Of a stretch of 53,818 bases of DNA, positions 1-6,460 are shown one piece after another. The position numbers and the translations under genes were made by a program. Under the pieces are notes generated by a model that worked only from the letters and a program-made list of their open reading frames with translations, had not been told where the DNA came from and did no database searches. Every line of letters begins with the position of its first letter. The first letter of the stretch is position 1. The stretch spans positions 1-53,818 of the IMG/VR virus record IMGVR_UViG_3300031521_000088; one strand, given 5' to 3'. Source of the stretch: a virus.

Positions 1-262
1 AGTCAGGCTCGTCACTCATGTGTCGCATTGCCCTGCTCTTGCCAGAAGCAAATCCCTTATCCCATACCGGAGCAACCAGCCAAGGGTAGAGATAAGTCAG
101 TCCAGCATAGAACGACTGGCTTGCAGCAATGAATTCATCCTTGGTGAACGTGTCACCGGGTTCAACCATCATTGAAGCTAGGACAGCCTCACCGTAATGG
201 ATGGTACCCTCATCGTCATCAAGACCAATGGGTTCCAGAAGTGTTGCTACATCATCTTTCAT
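1..262 (-). CDS. Hypothetical protein, 3' part outside window
   Basis: The frame begins at an ATG at 262 (MKDDVATLLEP...) and stays open to base 1, so the C-terminus lies outside the window. A GGAGAAACA Shine-Dalgarno precedes the ATG. The visible 87 residues are acidic at the start and rich in aromatic residues later (FYAGLTYLYPWL). I do not recognise a family. It is the last visible gene of a run of small genes read from the promoter near 2.53 kb. Confidence 0.75.
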   Translation of the reverse strand, partial: MKDDVATLLEPIGLDDDEGTIHYGEAVLASMMVEPGDTFTKDEFIAASQSFYAGLTYLYPWLVAPVWDKGFASGKSRAMRHMSDEPD

Positions 263-270
263 TGTTTCTC

Positions 271-663
271 CTAGTGCATGTACACGCCTGACCAAATGGC
301 AATTTCTGCCGCAAGGTCAAACTTGATCATGAATTGCTTAATGTCGTCTTCGGCATCTGCCATATCTGGCAAGGTGATCTTCTGTGCAACCTCATTCCAG
401 TCAGCAGACCAGCACTTGCCGACAATGAAACCACCCTCACCACCGTAAGGCTCTGATCCAACAGCGACATAACTGAGATTGGTTTCCTTCAACAGGTATT
501 CCATAACCTCGTATGCGCCATCTTCCAGAAGCTCATCTACAGAGTCGTAGTAGGTGTTCTCAGGAAGGATGATCTTGTCCTTATGATTCTCGGCAATCTC
601 CATTACCTGCTCTGAGGTCAGGAAGATTCCATACCCGCCATTAGCGGAGTAGTCTACACCCAT
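271..663 (-). CDS. Hypothetical acidic protein (130 aa)
   Basis: Starts MGVDYSANGGYGIF at 663 with AAGGA six bases upstream. Its first codons overlap the end of the preceding gene by 10 bases, typical of translational coupling. No signal peptide, membrane segment or recognised motif. The protein is rich in Asp/Glu and Tyr. Function unknown. Confidence 0.8.
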   Translation of the reverse strand: MGVDYSANGGYGIFLTSEQVMEIAENHKDKIILPENTYYDSVDELLEDGAYEVMEYLLKETNLSYVAVGSEPYGGEGGFIVGKCWSADWNEVAQKITLPDMADAEDDIKQFMIKFDLAAEIAIWSGVYMH

Positions 664-923
664 GCGTCATCCTTGAGAAGAACGCTCATCATCTTCATTG
701 AAGTTCCGTCGTAGGTCATGTAAGCCTTGTTGGCGTCTTCACCTACCTTGATGTCAACGAGAGTGCCACGCTCATAAGTCATGGAGTCACCAACGAGGTA
801 AGCTCCGAAGCCGAACTTGACTTCGCCATCACGCTCTGACTTCCACTTGACGGTCTTACGCGGTCCACCCATCGAGATTTCGTCTCCGATGTGGACTTCC
901 TCAACTGCAACTGTAACGTTCAC
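654..923 (-). CDS. Hypothetical protein (89 aa)
   Basis: Probably starts with GTG at 923; the GTGA overlaps the stop of the upstream gene. The AAGGATAA spacing is short, so the start is a little uncertain. The sequence alternates hydrophobic and charged residues, as in a small beta-rich protein. No family recognised. Confidence 0.75.
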   Translation of the reverse strand: MNVTVAVEEVHIGDEISMGGPRKTVKWKSERDGEVKFGFGAYLVGDSMTYERGTLVDIKVGEDANKAYMTYDGTSMKMMSVLLKDDAWV

Positions 924-1180
924 TTATCCTTCTTCCATGGTAGTTCGCTGACCATTGTGCCAGCTTTGATATCGTACAACAGGAACCACTGGTTGTCAAC
1001 AATGGTGTAAATCTGTGCCTCTGGAACCCTATCTAAGTTGAAGGCTTCTCTGCGCCAGTCATTGTACTTCTGGGCCAGCACTGCTTTCTTGGCTTCGAAC
1101 AAAGCCATATGGATTTTGACGGTCTGCATCCTACTGGGGATGACACTAATTGCTACCGTCCCAACATCAGGGAGCTTCAT
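920..1180 (-). CDS. Hypothetical protein (86 aa)
   Basis: The open frame extends further upstream, but the ATG at 1180 (MKLPDVGTVAISVIPS) is preferred: AAAGG lies six bases before it and it overlaps the previous gene by only 14 bases. Basic C-terminus ending PWKKDK. No recognised domain. Confidence 0.75.
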   Translation of the reverse strand: MKLPDVGTVAISVIPSRMQTVKIHMALFEAKKAVLAQKYNDWRREAFNLDRVPEAQIYTIVDNQWFLLYDIKAGTMVSELPWKKDK

Positions 1181-1457
1181 TGGCTGCCTTTCTCTTAGCT
1201 CTGGACTCACGCATCTTGCGGGACGCAATGTCCTCGTACGGGAACGTAAGCTTACCGTTGACCTTGTACTGGAAGAGATACATGTCCCAGCTAGGCTGTT
1301 GCATGTTGTGGCTGTCTGGACAAAGACCCGCTTGCCAAAAACTCACATGTTCCTTCTTGGTTCCATCAACACTTGCCTGTTCCCAGCCAAGCTTAATTGT
1401 CTTGTGCAAACCGTTGGGGTATCCACAGCGGTCGCATAGTTCGTCATAACTGATCAT
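1167..1457 (-). CDS. Hypothetical protein with N-terminal Cys pair (96 aa)
   Basis: Start chosen at ATG 1457 (MISYDELCDRCGYPNG), because GGAGG sits five bases upstream and the upstream extension would lie inside the neighbouring gene. A CDRCG motif plus a later CPDSH suggests a small zinc-binding fold. The C-terminus is strongly basic (SRAKRKAANEAP). No function can be assigned. Confidence 0.75.
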   Translation of the reverse strand: MISYDELCDRCGYPNGLHKTIKLGWEQASVDGTKKEHVSFWQAGLCPDSHNMQQPSWDMYLFQYKVNGKLTFPYEDIASRKMRESRAKRKAANEAP

Positions 1458-1851
1458 ACTTCCTCCAAAATTCATCCCAAGTCTCGAAGAGGTAACCCTT
1501 CGTATCCTTGGAGTATGTGTTGATGTGGTCGATGATATCACTTCTGTCGTCAATCATCAAGTCCAGCTTCAAGTTGTCGCACACGACAGTCTTGTCTTCT
1601 CTGTGCAAGACAAAGAACTTGTTCCTGTCACTGATCCACATATTGAATCCATTAGCGTACAGCCAGTCCTTAGACTTGATCTGATTACGGGGGTAAGCCT
1701 TGGAGACAATGAATAGCTCATGGCCGAGGTTATACAACCTGACTACCGCCTCATATCCACCCGTAACGATAGGAGCATTGAGGAAGTCAGAGCCAAACCA
1801 TTCGGTGTCCCCACCAATGAGGACATTACCTAGGTCAATTCCGATTCTCAT
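1444..1851 (-). CDS. HAD-like phosphatase / 5'-nucleotidase family protein (135 aa)
   Basis: From ATG 1851 (MRIGIDLGNVLIGGDTEW), with GGAG six bases upstream. Motif I is GIDLGNVL with the nucleophile Asp. A central VSKAYPRNQIKSK stretch could supply the motif II/III Ser and Lys. LMIDDRSDII supplies the acidic motif IV pair. This arrangement fits small HAD-superfamily hydrolases, which dephosphorylate nucleotides or nucleic-acid ends in phages. The second Asp of the usual DxD is replaced by Gly, as in some 5'(3')-deoxyribonucleotidase-like members, so activity is uncertain. It is ATGA-coupled to the gene upstream. Confidence 0.7.
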   Translation of the reverse strand: MRIGIDLGNVLIGGDTEWFGSDFLNAPIVTGGYEAVVRLYNLGHELFIVSKAYPRNQIKSKDWLYANGFNMWISDRNKFFVLHREDKTVVCDNLKLDLMIDDRSDIIDHINTYSKDTKGYLFETWDEFWRKYDQL

Positions 1852-2015
1852 TCTAGCTCCAACATGTGTGCGGGGTAGTAGCGGGTATTGTGGAAGTCGT
1901 CCCTGATTTCCCAAGTGTCGAATTCGTGATCGTACTCGACCAACACGGCATGGAAGTCTCCCCTACCCCTTGCAAGGGTGACGTTACGGACAACTACGCG
2001 GTCACCAATCTTCAT
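1848..2015 (-). CDS. Small hypothetical protein (55 aa)
   Basis: ATG at 2015, reading MKIGDRVVVRNVTLARGRGDF and ending in HMLELE. The stop overlaps the HAD gene start (ATGA) and the start overlaps the preceding stop (ATGA), so it sits exactly in a coupled gene chain. The KIGDRVVVRN opening resembles small SH3/KOW-like beta barrels, but this is only a resemblance. Confidence 0.75.
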   Translation of the reverse strand: MKIGDRVVVRNVTLARGRGDFHAVLVEYDHEFDTWEIRDDFHNTRYYPAHMLELE

Positions 2016-2191
2016 CGGAGGTCATCTGGGTTAGCGAGTTCCTGAGATACTTCCAGAGCATCCCAGTTGAGCGTCAGGGTCTCAGTGTCGTAGTCAATAC
2101 CGACAATGGCAGTCAGTGGGAATGTTCCCAGAGCCATAATCAATTGAGCAACAGTGAAGGTCTTTACGTCCAGTTGTGCATCCACGTTCAT
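2012..2191 (-). CDS. Small hypothetical protein (59 aa)
   Basis: ATG at 2191 (MNVDAQLDVKTFTVAQLIMAL), ending NPDDLR. Starts in a TAATG overlap with the preceding gene and ends in an ATGA overlap with the next. Its ending NPDDLR is shared with the unrelated-looking protein at 22471-22824, probably by chance. No recognised domain. Confidence 0.75.
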   Translation of the reverse strand: MNVDAQLDVKTFTVAQLIMALGTFPLTAIVGIDYDTETLTLNWDALEVSQELANPDDLR

Positions 2192-2484
2192 TACGCATCC
2201 TCTCCGTGGTAGACAATGTCAGCCTTGCCGAAGTTGGTGAAGACAAGGGTATCGCACTCACGATCCTGAGGAACGATGTCGGTCTTCAAGTCCCAAGGGT
2301 TGATGAACCGGAGGAAGCAGGCAGTCTCCCACAGTGCGGGAAGCTGAGCGATGTGATAGATCGTGTAGCCGTAGCTCTTGACCTCATCATACTCAGCGTG
2401 GTCAGCGAGCACGTAGAACTTGTGGCAACCATCGTAGGCAACAAAGTCGCCCAAGTCGTTGCGGTCAATGGTAAGCGTGTTCAT
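2191..2484 (-). CDS. Hypothetical protein, first gene of a small-gene operon (97 aa)
   Basis: ATG at 2484 (MNTLTIDRNDLGDFVAYDG) with a strong AAGGAG six bases upstream. It is the first gene after the TTGACA/TAGGCT promoter at 2518-2546 and probably leads the operon down to position 1. Soluble, aromatic-rich, no recognised motif. Confidence 0.8.
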   Translation of the reverse strand: MNTLTIDRNDLGDFVAYDGCHKFYVLADHAEYDEVKSYGYTIYHIAQLPALWETACFLRFINPWDLKTDIVPQDRECDTLVFTNFGKADIVYHGEDA

Positions 2485-2517
2485 GTCTACTCCTTGTTCG
2501 TGTTTGGATATAGCAAG

Positions 2518-2546
2518 AGCCTACCATGTTTCAGGTAGGCTGTCAA
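2518..2546 (-). promoter_or_regulatory. Sigma-70-type promoter with spacer dyad
   Basis: Reads TTGACA, a 17-base spacer, then TAGGCT on the minus strand, 30-odd bases upstream of the gene at 2484. The spacer and -10 box carry an 8-base inverted repeat (AGCCTACC ... GGTAGGCT) that would suit an operator. A near-identical arrangement occurs at 17915-17943. Confidence 0.7.
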
Positions 2547-2691
2547 GTGGACCATTGGAGTGCTTACCGAGGGCACCCACTGAACGTGGCGTCGAGTTGC
2601 TTATGTCTCGCTCACAACAGCCCTATTGTGTACTACTAGAAGACGTTAGCAACACTATCTTGCTTCGTAACTTGTAGGCTAGGGCAATGGG

Positions 2692-2763
2692 TGCGCCCAG
2701 AGAATTACGATATCTCGACCCACTGATTAAAAGTCAGTTGCTCTTCCTCTGAGCTACGGGCGC
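2692..2763 (-). tRNA. tRNA-Lys(TTT)
   Basis: Acceptor GCGCCCG/TGGGCGC, D-arm GCTC...GAGC, anticodon stem ACTGA/TCAGT with loop CTTTTAA. The T-arm is weakened: the loop reads ATCGTAA instead of TTCGAAT. CCA is not encoded as such. One of three lysine tRNAs within 1.2 kb. Confidence 0.8.
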
Positions 2764-2948
2764 ATGGTCACGGCTTGTCACACCGTTGACTCTGCATATC
2801 TCTTGACCCATGCAGTAGGTCTTTGATTGATCGGCAATCACCCGGCAGATTCTTTCTTATCCGCAAAATATCCAGACTTTTTCTGAGCCTGAAACAACAT
2901 ACCCAATATGTGGTGTTGGGTTACCTTTGAGGGTGACGCCCTCAAGAC

Positions 2949-3263
2949 TTAGACATTAAGGAAGCCGTGCGAACCCGGCCAGTCAACGTCTTCGATGATT
3001 TCAACGATCTTGGTACTAGCATACCATTCATCTTTACCGCTGATGAAAAGGTGCCTACCGACTACCGGCAGTGGTGCGTCTTCCCAACCATCAGGGAATG
3101 CCCACGGCCATACAAGACTTTCAAGCTTGTCTGTGCTGATCTTCAATGCCCAGATACGATTGGTCTGGGACTCGGGGTATCCATTGCGCATCTTTACCCA
3201 GAAGCTGTTCTCACGATCAATCCTGTAAATTGCGCCTGTTGCTGTGACTGCATCAATAACCAT
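2949..3263 (-). CDS. Hypothetical protein (104 aa)
   Basis: Start taken at ATG 3263 (MVIDAVTATGAIYRIDRENS) with AAGGAA upstream; the longer frame would run into a tRNA-like element. Contains several Trp and a GRHLFISGKDEW stretch. Two hairpins follow its stop (arms TTGAGGG/CCCTCAA and ACCCAA/TTGGGT), perhaps ending transcription. The 2764-2948 gap otherwise shows nothing. Function unknown. Confidence 0.7.
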   Translation of the reverse strand: MVIDAVTATGAIYRIDRENSFWVKMRNGYPESQTNRIWALKISTDKLESLVWPWAFPDGWEDAPLPVVGRHLFISGKDEWYASTKIVEIIEDVDWPGSHGFLNV

Positions 3264-3280
3264 TGTGTTCCTTGTCGTAG

Positions 3281-3387
3281 AAAGGGATGTGGGAGTTGAA
3301 CCCACTGTGCTCGTCTTAAGCTTTTCTAGCTAGCCTATATTATGCTACCGACTGGGAGCGACCCAGAGCATTGTCCGATAATCCCCC
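3281..3387 (-). ncRNA. tRNA-like element, degenerate or unusual
   Basis: A perfect T-arm (GTGGG TTCAACT CCCAC) is followed by ATCCCTT, which can pair with GGGGGAT about 100 bases 5' (two G.U pairs). Between them are short hairpins (CTGGG/CCCAG, TAGC/GCTA, GCT/AGC), but no stem with a valid 7-base anticodon loop. It may be a decayed tRNA or another tRNA mimic. Not assigned to an amino acid. Confidence 0.4.
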
Positions 3388-3388
3388 A

Positions 3389-3462
3389 GTGATGTTTCGT
3401 ATGCCTGCCCAAGCCTGACAATTATGAGTCGTCACGCACCCACGGTTAGCCCAGTACATCAC
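3389..3462 (-). ncRNA. Possible structured RNA closed by a 7-bp stem
   Basis: GTGATGT and ACATCAC, 60 bases apart, form a perfect 7-bp outer stem; a small TGAC/GTCA hairpin lies inside. No ORF. It lies between the tRNA-like element and tRNA-Lys. Weak evidence taken alone. Confidence 0.3.
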
Positions 3463-3486
3463 AACTGCCGTGTTTCCTTCGGGTAG

Positions 3487-3557
3487 TGGGTCCACAGGGA
3501 ATCGAACCCTGATCCACGGAGTAAGAGTCCGCTGTTCTACCGTTATACTATAGACCC
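3487..3557 (-). tRNA. tRNA-Lys(CTT), copy 1
   Basis: Acceptor GGGTCTA/TGGACCC, anticodon stem GCGGA/TCCGT with loop CTCTTAC (anticodon CTT), T-arm CAGGG TTCGATT CCCTG, discriminator A. A second CTT tRNA of different sequence lies at 3792. Confidence 0.9.
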
Positions 3558-3561
3558 AAGT

Positions 3562-3691
3562 GAGTTGATCGTATCCCCATTATTTTACGGTTGCTATCCA
3601 ACCCTGTTCCCCAGCCGTTGCCTGCTTGGGCATCATTTAACTGGTTTATGGATGACGACGATTAAGCACAAAGCGACGTGCCGATCAACTC
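3562..3691 (-). ncRNA. Candidate ncRNA with 10-bp closing stem
   Basis: GAGTTGATCG and CGATCAACTC form a perfect 10-bp stem around about 110 bases, with inner hairpins GCAC/GTGC, TGCC/GGCA and GGTTG/CAACC. There is no ORF or T-loop. It lies between two tRNA-Lys genes and would be released by tRNA processing. No family recognised. Confidence 0.5.
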
Positions 3692-3791
3692 TTTGTTTGC
3701 CTTATTTTGCATGAACAACTGGCAGGAAGTTCGTGCTTACCGCACCCTTAAGTACGGAGGAAAGGCATTACCCGTCTGACTGCCATCAGCG

Positions 3792-3864
3792 TACTCCCAA
3801 AGGGACTCGAACCCTTGACCCGAACATTAAGAGTGTCCTGCTCTGCCAACTGAGCTACGGAAGC
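3792..3864 (-). tRNA. tRNA-Lys(CTT), copy 2
   Basis: Acceptor GCTTCCG/TGGGAGT, D-arm GCTC/GAGC, anticodon stem GGACA/TGTTC with loop CTCTTAA, T-arm AAGGG TTCGAGT CCCTT, discriminator A. Standard cloverleaf, clearly not a duplicate of the 3487 copy. Confidence 0.92.
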
Positions 3865-3920
3865 ATAAGCTGGTAGGATGCTTGGGCTTTCTTGCCTGCC
3901 TTGTCCCACCAACAACATCT

Positions 3921-3949
3921 AGTATACACTACTTAGAGGACTACGTCAA
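3921..3949 (-). promoter_or_regulatory. Promoter inside the 3' end of the nicotinamidase gene
   Basis: TTGACG, 17 bases, TATACT on the minus strand. The -35 box lies within the last codons of the gene at 3933-4532, and the start would fall just before the tRNA-Lys cluster. The same placement recurs at other tRNA blocks. Confidence 0.65.
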
Positions 3950-4532
3950 CTCCAACACCGTGAAGCTGACAGATCGTTTCAGCATCGTTAGCTGGATCAA
4001 CACTGGCAGTGTAGTGCTTGAGAACCTTGACATTGAAGCCTAGGTTAGCAAGATCAACTGCCGTTGCGATGACGCAGTAGTCGAACGCTAGTCCAACTAC
4101 GTGAACATCCTCTACATTATGCTCTTTCAACCATGTTACCAGACCGATACCGTACCCGTCAACTCCCTCTACACCACTGTAGCTTGCAGAGTAGTGACCC
4201 TTGTTGAACACAGCCACTTGGTACAGCATGTCTGCCAGCTTGTCAATGTACTTCACGAAGAAGCTCGCAACCAGTGCCATGTTAAGTCTTGCACCGGGAG
4301 TGTCTGCCTTGCAGTGTACGGGCCAACTATGCACGTAGTCAGGCTTGTCAGACCAATGCTCACCGGGATCGATGTGCCAGTCCTTCGTGATGCCGAACAC
4401 GTCATAGGTGTCAGAGTTAACAAGATACTTAGCGATCCTGTTAGCTACTGTAAGTCCACCTTGGACAGCCAGAGCACCGCCCTCACAGAAGTCATTCTGC
4501 ACATCTACGATGACGAGAGCAGTCTTAGCCAT
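3933..4532 (-). CDS. pncA: Nicotinamidase / isochorismatase-family hydrolase (199 aa)
   Basis: Would hydrolyse nicotinamide to nicotinic acid in NAD salvage. The catalytic triad is visible: Asp in VDVQNDF (about residue 10), Lys in FNKGH (about 111) and the nucleophile Cys in FDYCV (about 156). Metal-site residues fit DWHIDPGEHW. Length is right for PncA. Starts MAKTALVIVDVQNDF at 4532. Lies between tRNA-Lys and tRNA-Arg genes. In phages such enzymes are thought to help maintain NAD; a role against NAD-depleting defence is only inference. Confidence 0.9.
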   Translation of the reverse strand: MAKTALVIVDVQNDFCEGGALAVQGGLTVANRIAKYLVNSDTYDVFGITKDWHIDPGEHWSDKPDYVHSWPVHCKADTPGARLNMALVASFFVKYIDKLADMLYQVAVFNKGHYSASYSGVEGVDGYGIGLVTWLKEHNVEDVHVVGLAFDYCVIATAVDLANLGFNVKVLKHYTASVDPANDAETICQLHGVGVDVVL

Positions 4533-4557
4533 GGTTCCCCCAAATTTTTGAAATGAG

Positions 4558-4626
4558 CAGTCCCAGACGGAGTCGAGCCGTCCATCAGAGTTTCGTAGAC
4601 TCCGTGCCTAATCCCTAGGTGAGACC
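4558..4626 (-). tRNA. tRNA-Arg(ACG), overlapping an HNH gene
   Basis: Anticodon stem GGAGT/ACTCT with loop CTACGAA, T-arm GACGG CTCGACT CCGTC (loop starts C rather than T), acceptor GGTCTCA/TGGGACT. The D region is short. The 5' acceptor and D-arm are encoded by the last six codons of the endonuclease at 4608-5039. Confidence 0.65.
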
Positions 4627-5039
4627 ATAGCGACATATGCTGCCGCTTTGATAAGTGTATCAGAACTGTCTTTAGCGAAACCAATCATCGAATTACAGTG
4701 ACCGCAAAGCAATCCTCTAACACACTTACCACACGATTTTGGACCTGAGCAACAATTGTGGTCATGATCGATCACCGTTGCCCCGTCTCCACAAATAGAA
4801 CATAGACCATTCGACTTGGCTGCGATCTTTGTGTAAGCCTCAAGTGTTAGTCCGTGCTGTTCCCAGATTGGCTTACGGTTTCTCTTGGCCTTATCTTTGT
4901 AATACTGTGTGTTCTGTGCGTAATGGTCCTTAGAGTACTCTCTCCAACACACCTTGCACTTGGAGTATAGGTACTTGCCCTTCTTATGGAAGTCATCAAC
5001 TGGCTTCTCTGTCTTACACACTGAACACACTTTTGTCAT
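4608..5039 (-). CDS. Recombination endonuclease VII-like HNH protein (143 aa)
   Basis: N-terminal zinc knuckle CSVCKTEK with a partner pair CKVCW, then an endonuclease VII-type core: CSICGDGATVIDHDH, a CCSGPKSCGKC insertion, and RGLLCGHCNSMIGFAKDS. This family resolves branched DNA in T4; many phage members behave as homing endonucleases. It stands alone among RNA genes and its 3' end overlaps tRNA-Arg. No good ribosome site is visible before the ATG. Three other HNH genes lie in the tRNA region. Confidence 0.85.
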   Translation of the reverse strand: MTKVCSVCKTEKPVDDFHKKGKYLYSKCKVCWREYSKDHYAQNTQYYKDKAKRNRKPIWEQHGLTLEAYTKIAAKSNGLCSICGDGATVIDHDHNCCSGPKSCGKCVRGLLCGHCNSMIGFAKDSSDTLIKAAAYVAMVSPRD

Positions 5040-5074
5040 ACGAACACTATACCATATTCGTAGCCTTGTTTAAT

Positions 5075-5148
5075 ACCGACTGTTTTCCCTGTAAACTACG
5101 TCCTGCTTTCGCAAGACGGGTGGGGATCGAACCCAACCGTTTGTCAGT
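5075..5148 (-). ncRNA. Permuted tRNA-like module (YrlA-type mimic)
   Basis: In transcript order: stem strand ACTGAC; T-arm with loop TTCGATC; a hairpin-closed acceptor-like stem GTCTTGC-GAAA-GCAGGAC; a GTA linker; D-arm GTTT-ACAGGGA-AAAC; and stem strand GTCGGT, which pairs with the first strand (6 bp, one G.U). This is a tRNA fold with 3' half before 5' half and a GNRA loop in place of free ends, as in YrlA Y RNAs. I could not find its Ro-binding stem. Confidence 0.6.
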
Positions 5149-5327
5149 TCGTGAATGAGCAGGTACCGATCCCTGCATCTCTGAGGTAGCCAACTAGTCG
5201 GTCCTTGCCGCTAGGAAGCGAATGCTCAGTGTTCTAACTTGAACTACCATCCTCCATCAGGACTTTGTGCTATTGTCCCTGATATAACCGCTCAGTTGCA
5301 ACATTTATCTTGCGGTTTTCACTACAG

Positions 5328-5356
5328 CACTGGGGTAGGCGGGAGCCATCCCAGTG
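5328..5356 (-). terminator. Hairpin after the 34-aa ORF
   Basis: A 7-bp perfect stem (CACTGGG/CCCAGTG) a few bases downstream of the stop of the small ORF at 5363-5467. There is no T-run, so it may be a processing or stability element rather than a true terminator. Confidence 0.35.
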
Positions 5357-5362
5357 TCGTCA

Positions 5363-5467
5363 TCACTCCGCTACGGGAGCTTCCTCAGCCTCTTCGGCCT
5401 CGGGGACTTCTACGGTCTCGGTCTCTTCCAGAGACAAAACCGGCTCTGCATAAATAACGCCGCCCAT
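5363..5467 (-). CDS. Small very acidic peptide (34 aa)
   Basis: ATG at 5467 with GGAG six bases upstream. Translates as MGGVIYAEPVLSLEETETVE and continues with Glu/Ala/Pro-rich sequence to a TGATGA double stop; about a third of residues are Glu. It sits alone between the 5075 tRNA-like RNA and tRNA-His. A short acidic peptide of this kind could be a DNA mimic or inhibitor, but nothing proves a function. Confidence 0.5.
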   Translation of the reverse strand: MGGVIYAEPVLSLEETETVEVPEAEEAEEAPVAE

Positions 5468-5504
5468 AATACTCCAATCATCGTGGTATACCAATTTGGT
5501 ACCG

Positions 5505-5576
5505 TGTGACTAGGGAGAATCGAACCCCCTACACCTGTTCCACAGACAGGCGGCTCACCAATTGCCTTTAGTCACC
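5505..5576 (-). tRNA. tRNA-His(GTG)
   Basis: Acceptor GTGACTA/TAGTCAC with an extra 5' G (the -1 G of histidine tRNAs), anticodon stem CCTGT/ACAGG with loop CTGTGGA, T-loop TTCGATT. One base separates it from tRNA-Phe. Confidence 0.93.
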
Positions 5577-5577
5577 G

Positions 5578-5650
5578 TGGGCTAGTTGGGAATCGAACCC
5601 AAATCTCTAGGACTTCAATCTAGCGCATTGTCCTACTCTGCCACTAGCCC
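5578..5650 (-). tRNA. tRNA-Phe(GAA)
   Basis: Acceptor GGGCTAG/CTAGCCC, anticodon loop TTGAAGT (anticodon GAA) on stem CTAGA/CCTAG with one A.C mismatch next to the loop, T-arm TTGGG TTCGATT CCCAA. Confidence 0.88.
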
Positions 5651-5731
5651 ATATGGTGTGTGTCTTACATCTTAGACGACGGCTACTCTGAGTCGCTGGG
5701 TCTCTACTCCCACATCTCACACCTGATTTTG

Positions 5732-6169
5732 TTATGTAATGTCCACAAGCAATGGACGGTATGGCTGGTACTTCAATTCCATACCGGCTTGCTTTGGCGT
5801 CCTGTTACGCTTCTTCTGATTACAGGAGAAACATGCAGCTACACCGTTAAGCCATTCAGACTGACCACCTTGCGACTGTGGGTGAATGTGGTCGAACGTG
5901 TCGGCCTCTCCCTCACAGTATGCACAAACGTAGTTGTCTCGCTTGAGTACATTCTTGCGACTGAACTTAGGTTCCTTCTGGTAAAGCCAGTGAGGGAACC
6001 TGTACTTCGTCAATTCTAGTGCCAACGGTAGTGGGAAAGGACCATAGAATTCATTTTCCACGATTTCAATGGCCTTAGCCACACCGCGACAAATCATTTC
6101 AATGGCGTGTCTCACACTAACACGATTGGTAATTTCCCCTCTACCGAAGTTGTAAACAATTACATCCAT
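5732..6169 (-). CDS. HNH endonuclease (145 aa)
   Basis: Starts MDVIVYNFGRGEITNRV at 6169 with AAAGGG upstream. The C-terminal half is a classic HNH: VLKRDNYVCAYCEGEADTFDHIHPQSQGGQSEWLNGVAACFSCNQKKRNRTP, with two CxxC zinc pairs, the DH catalytic pair and the downstream Asn. The N-terminal half resembles other phage homing endonucleases. It is free-standing between tRNA-Phe and tRNA-Asp, so a selfish homing gene is the simplest reading. Confidence 0.88.
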   Translation of the reverse strand: MDVIVYNFGRGEITNRVSVRHAIEMICRGVAKAIEIVENEFYGPFPLPLALELTKYRFPHWLYQKEPKFSRKNVLKRDNYVCAYCEGEADTFDHIHPQSQGGQSEWLNGVAACFSCNQKKRNRTPKQAGMELKYQPYRPLLVDIT

Positions 6170-6202
6170 TGTTCTACCCTTTCGATATTGAGTTTAATTG
6201 CG

Positions 6203-6273
6203 CCACTCGTACGGGACTCGAACCCGTTTTATCACCGTGACAGGGTGACGTTTTACCCATATACTAACGAGCG
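6203..6273 (-). tRNA. tRNA-Asp(GTC)
   Basis: Acceptor CGCTCGT/ACGAGTG, anticodon stem TCACC/GGTGA with loop CTGTCAC, T-arm ACGGG TTCGAGT CCCGT, discriminator G as usual for Asp. The spacer before it contains TTCACGAACTG, also found in the 5075-5148 element. Confidence 0.92.
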
Positions 6274-6292
6274 TTAATCAGTTCGTGAAATA

Positions 6293-6381
6293 GGCGGACT
6301 AAGTTGTTTTTGTTTGATCAGGTTCTCCCTGACCTTTTTGATACCCATTATCATTTGGAAGTAACTCAACCCTAGCGCATC
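6293..6381 (-). ncRNA. Y RNA-like element 1
   Basis: Terminal helix GGGTTGAGTT/AACTTAGTCC (10 bp with G.U pairs), flanked by GATGCGCTA 5' and GCC 3'. The conserved GTTACTTCC follows the 5' strand. Inside are hairpins TGATA/TATCA and GGTCAGG/CCTGATC. It shares the helix and flanks with the elements at 6481, 11629 and 14624. Lies between tRNA-Gly and tRNA-Asp, 1.8 kb from the Ro60 gene. Confidence 0.65.
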
Positions 6382-6389
6382 GAACTGCG

Positions 6390-6460
6390 TGCGAGTACGG
6401 AGGATCGAACTCCGACGACCTGCTTGGAAGGCAGGGATGCAGCCATAACATCTCACTCGC
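6390..6460 (-). tRNA. tRNA-Gly(TCC)
   Basis: Acceptor GCGAGTG/TACTCGC, anticodon stem CCTGC/GCAGG with loop CTTCCAA, T-arm CGGAG TTCGATC CTCCG, discriminator A. Flanked on both sides by Y RNA-like elements. Confidence 0.93.

Noticed and set aside
3282-3700. A tmRNA ending at the orphan T-arm near 3.3 kb
   Set aside because: An intact tRNA-Lys lies where the tmRNA body would be and no tag frame was found; a convincing tmRNA exists at 18056-18402.
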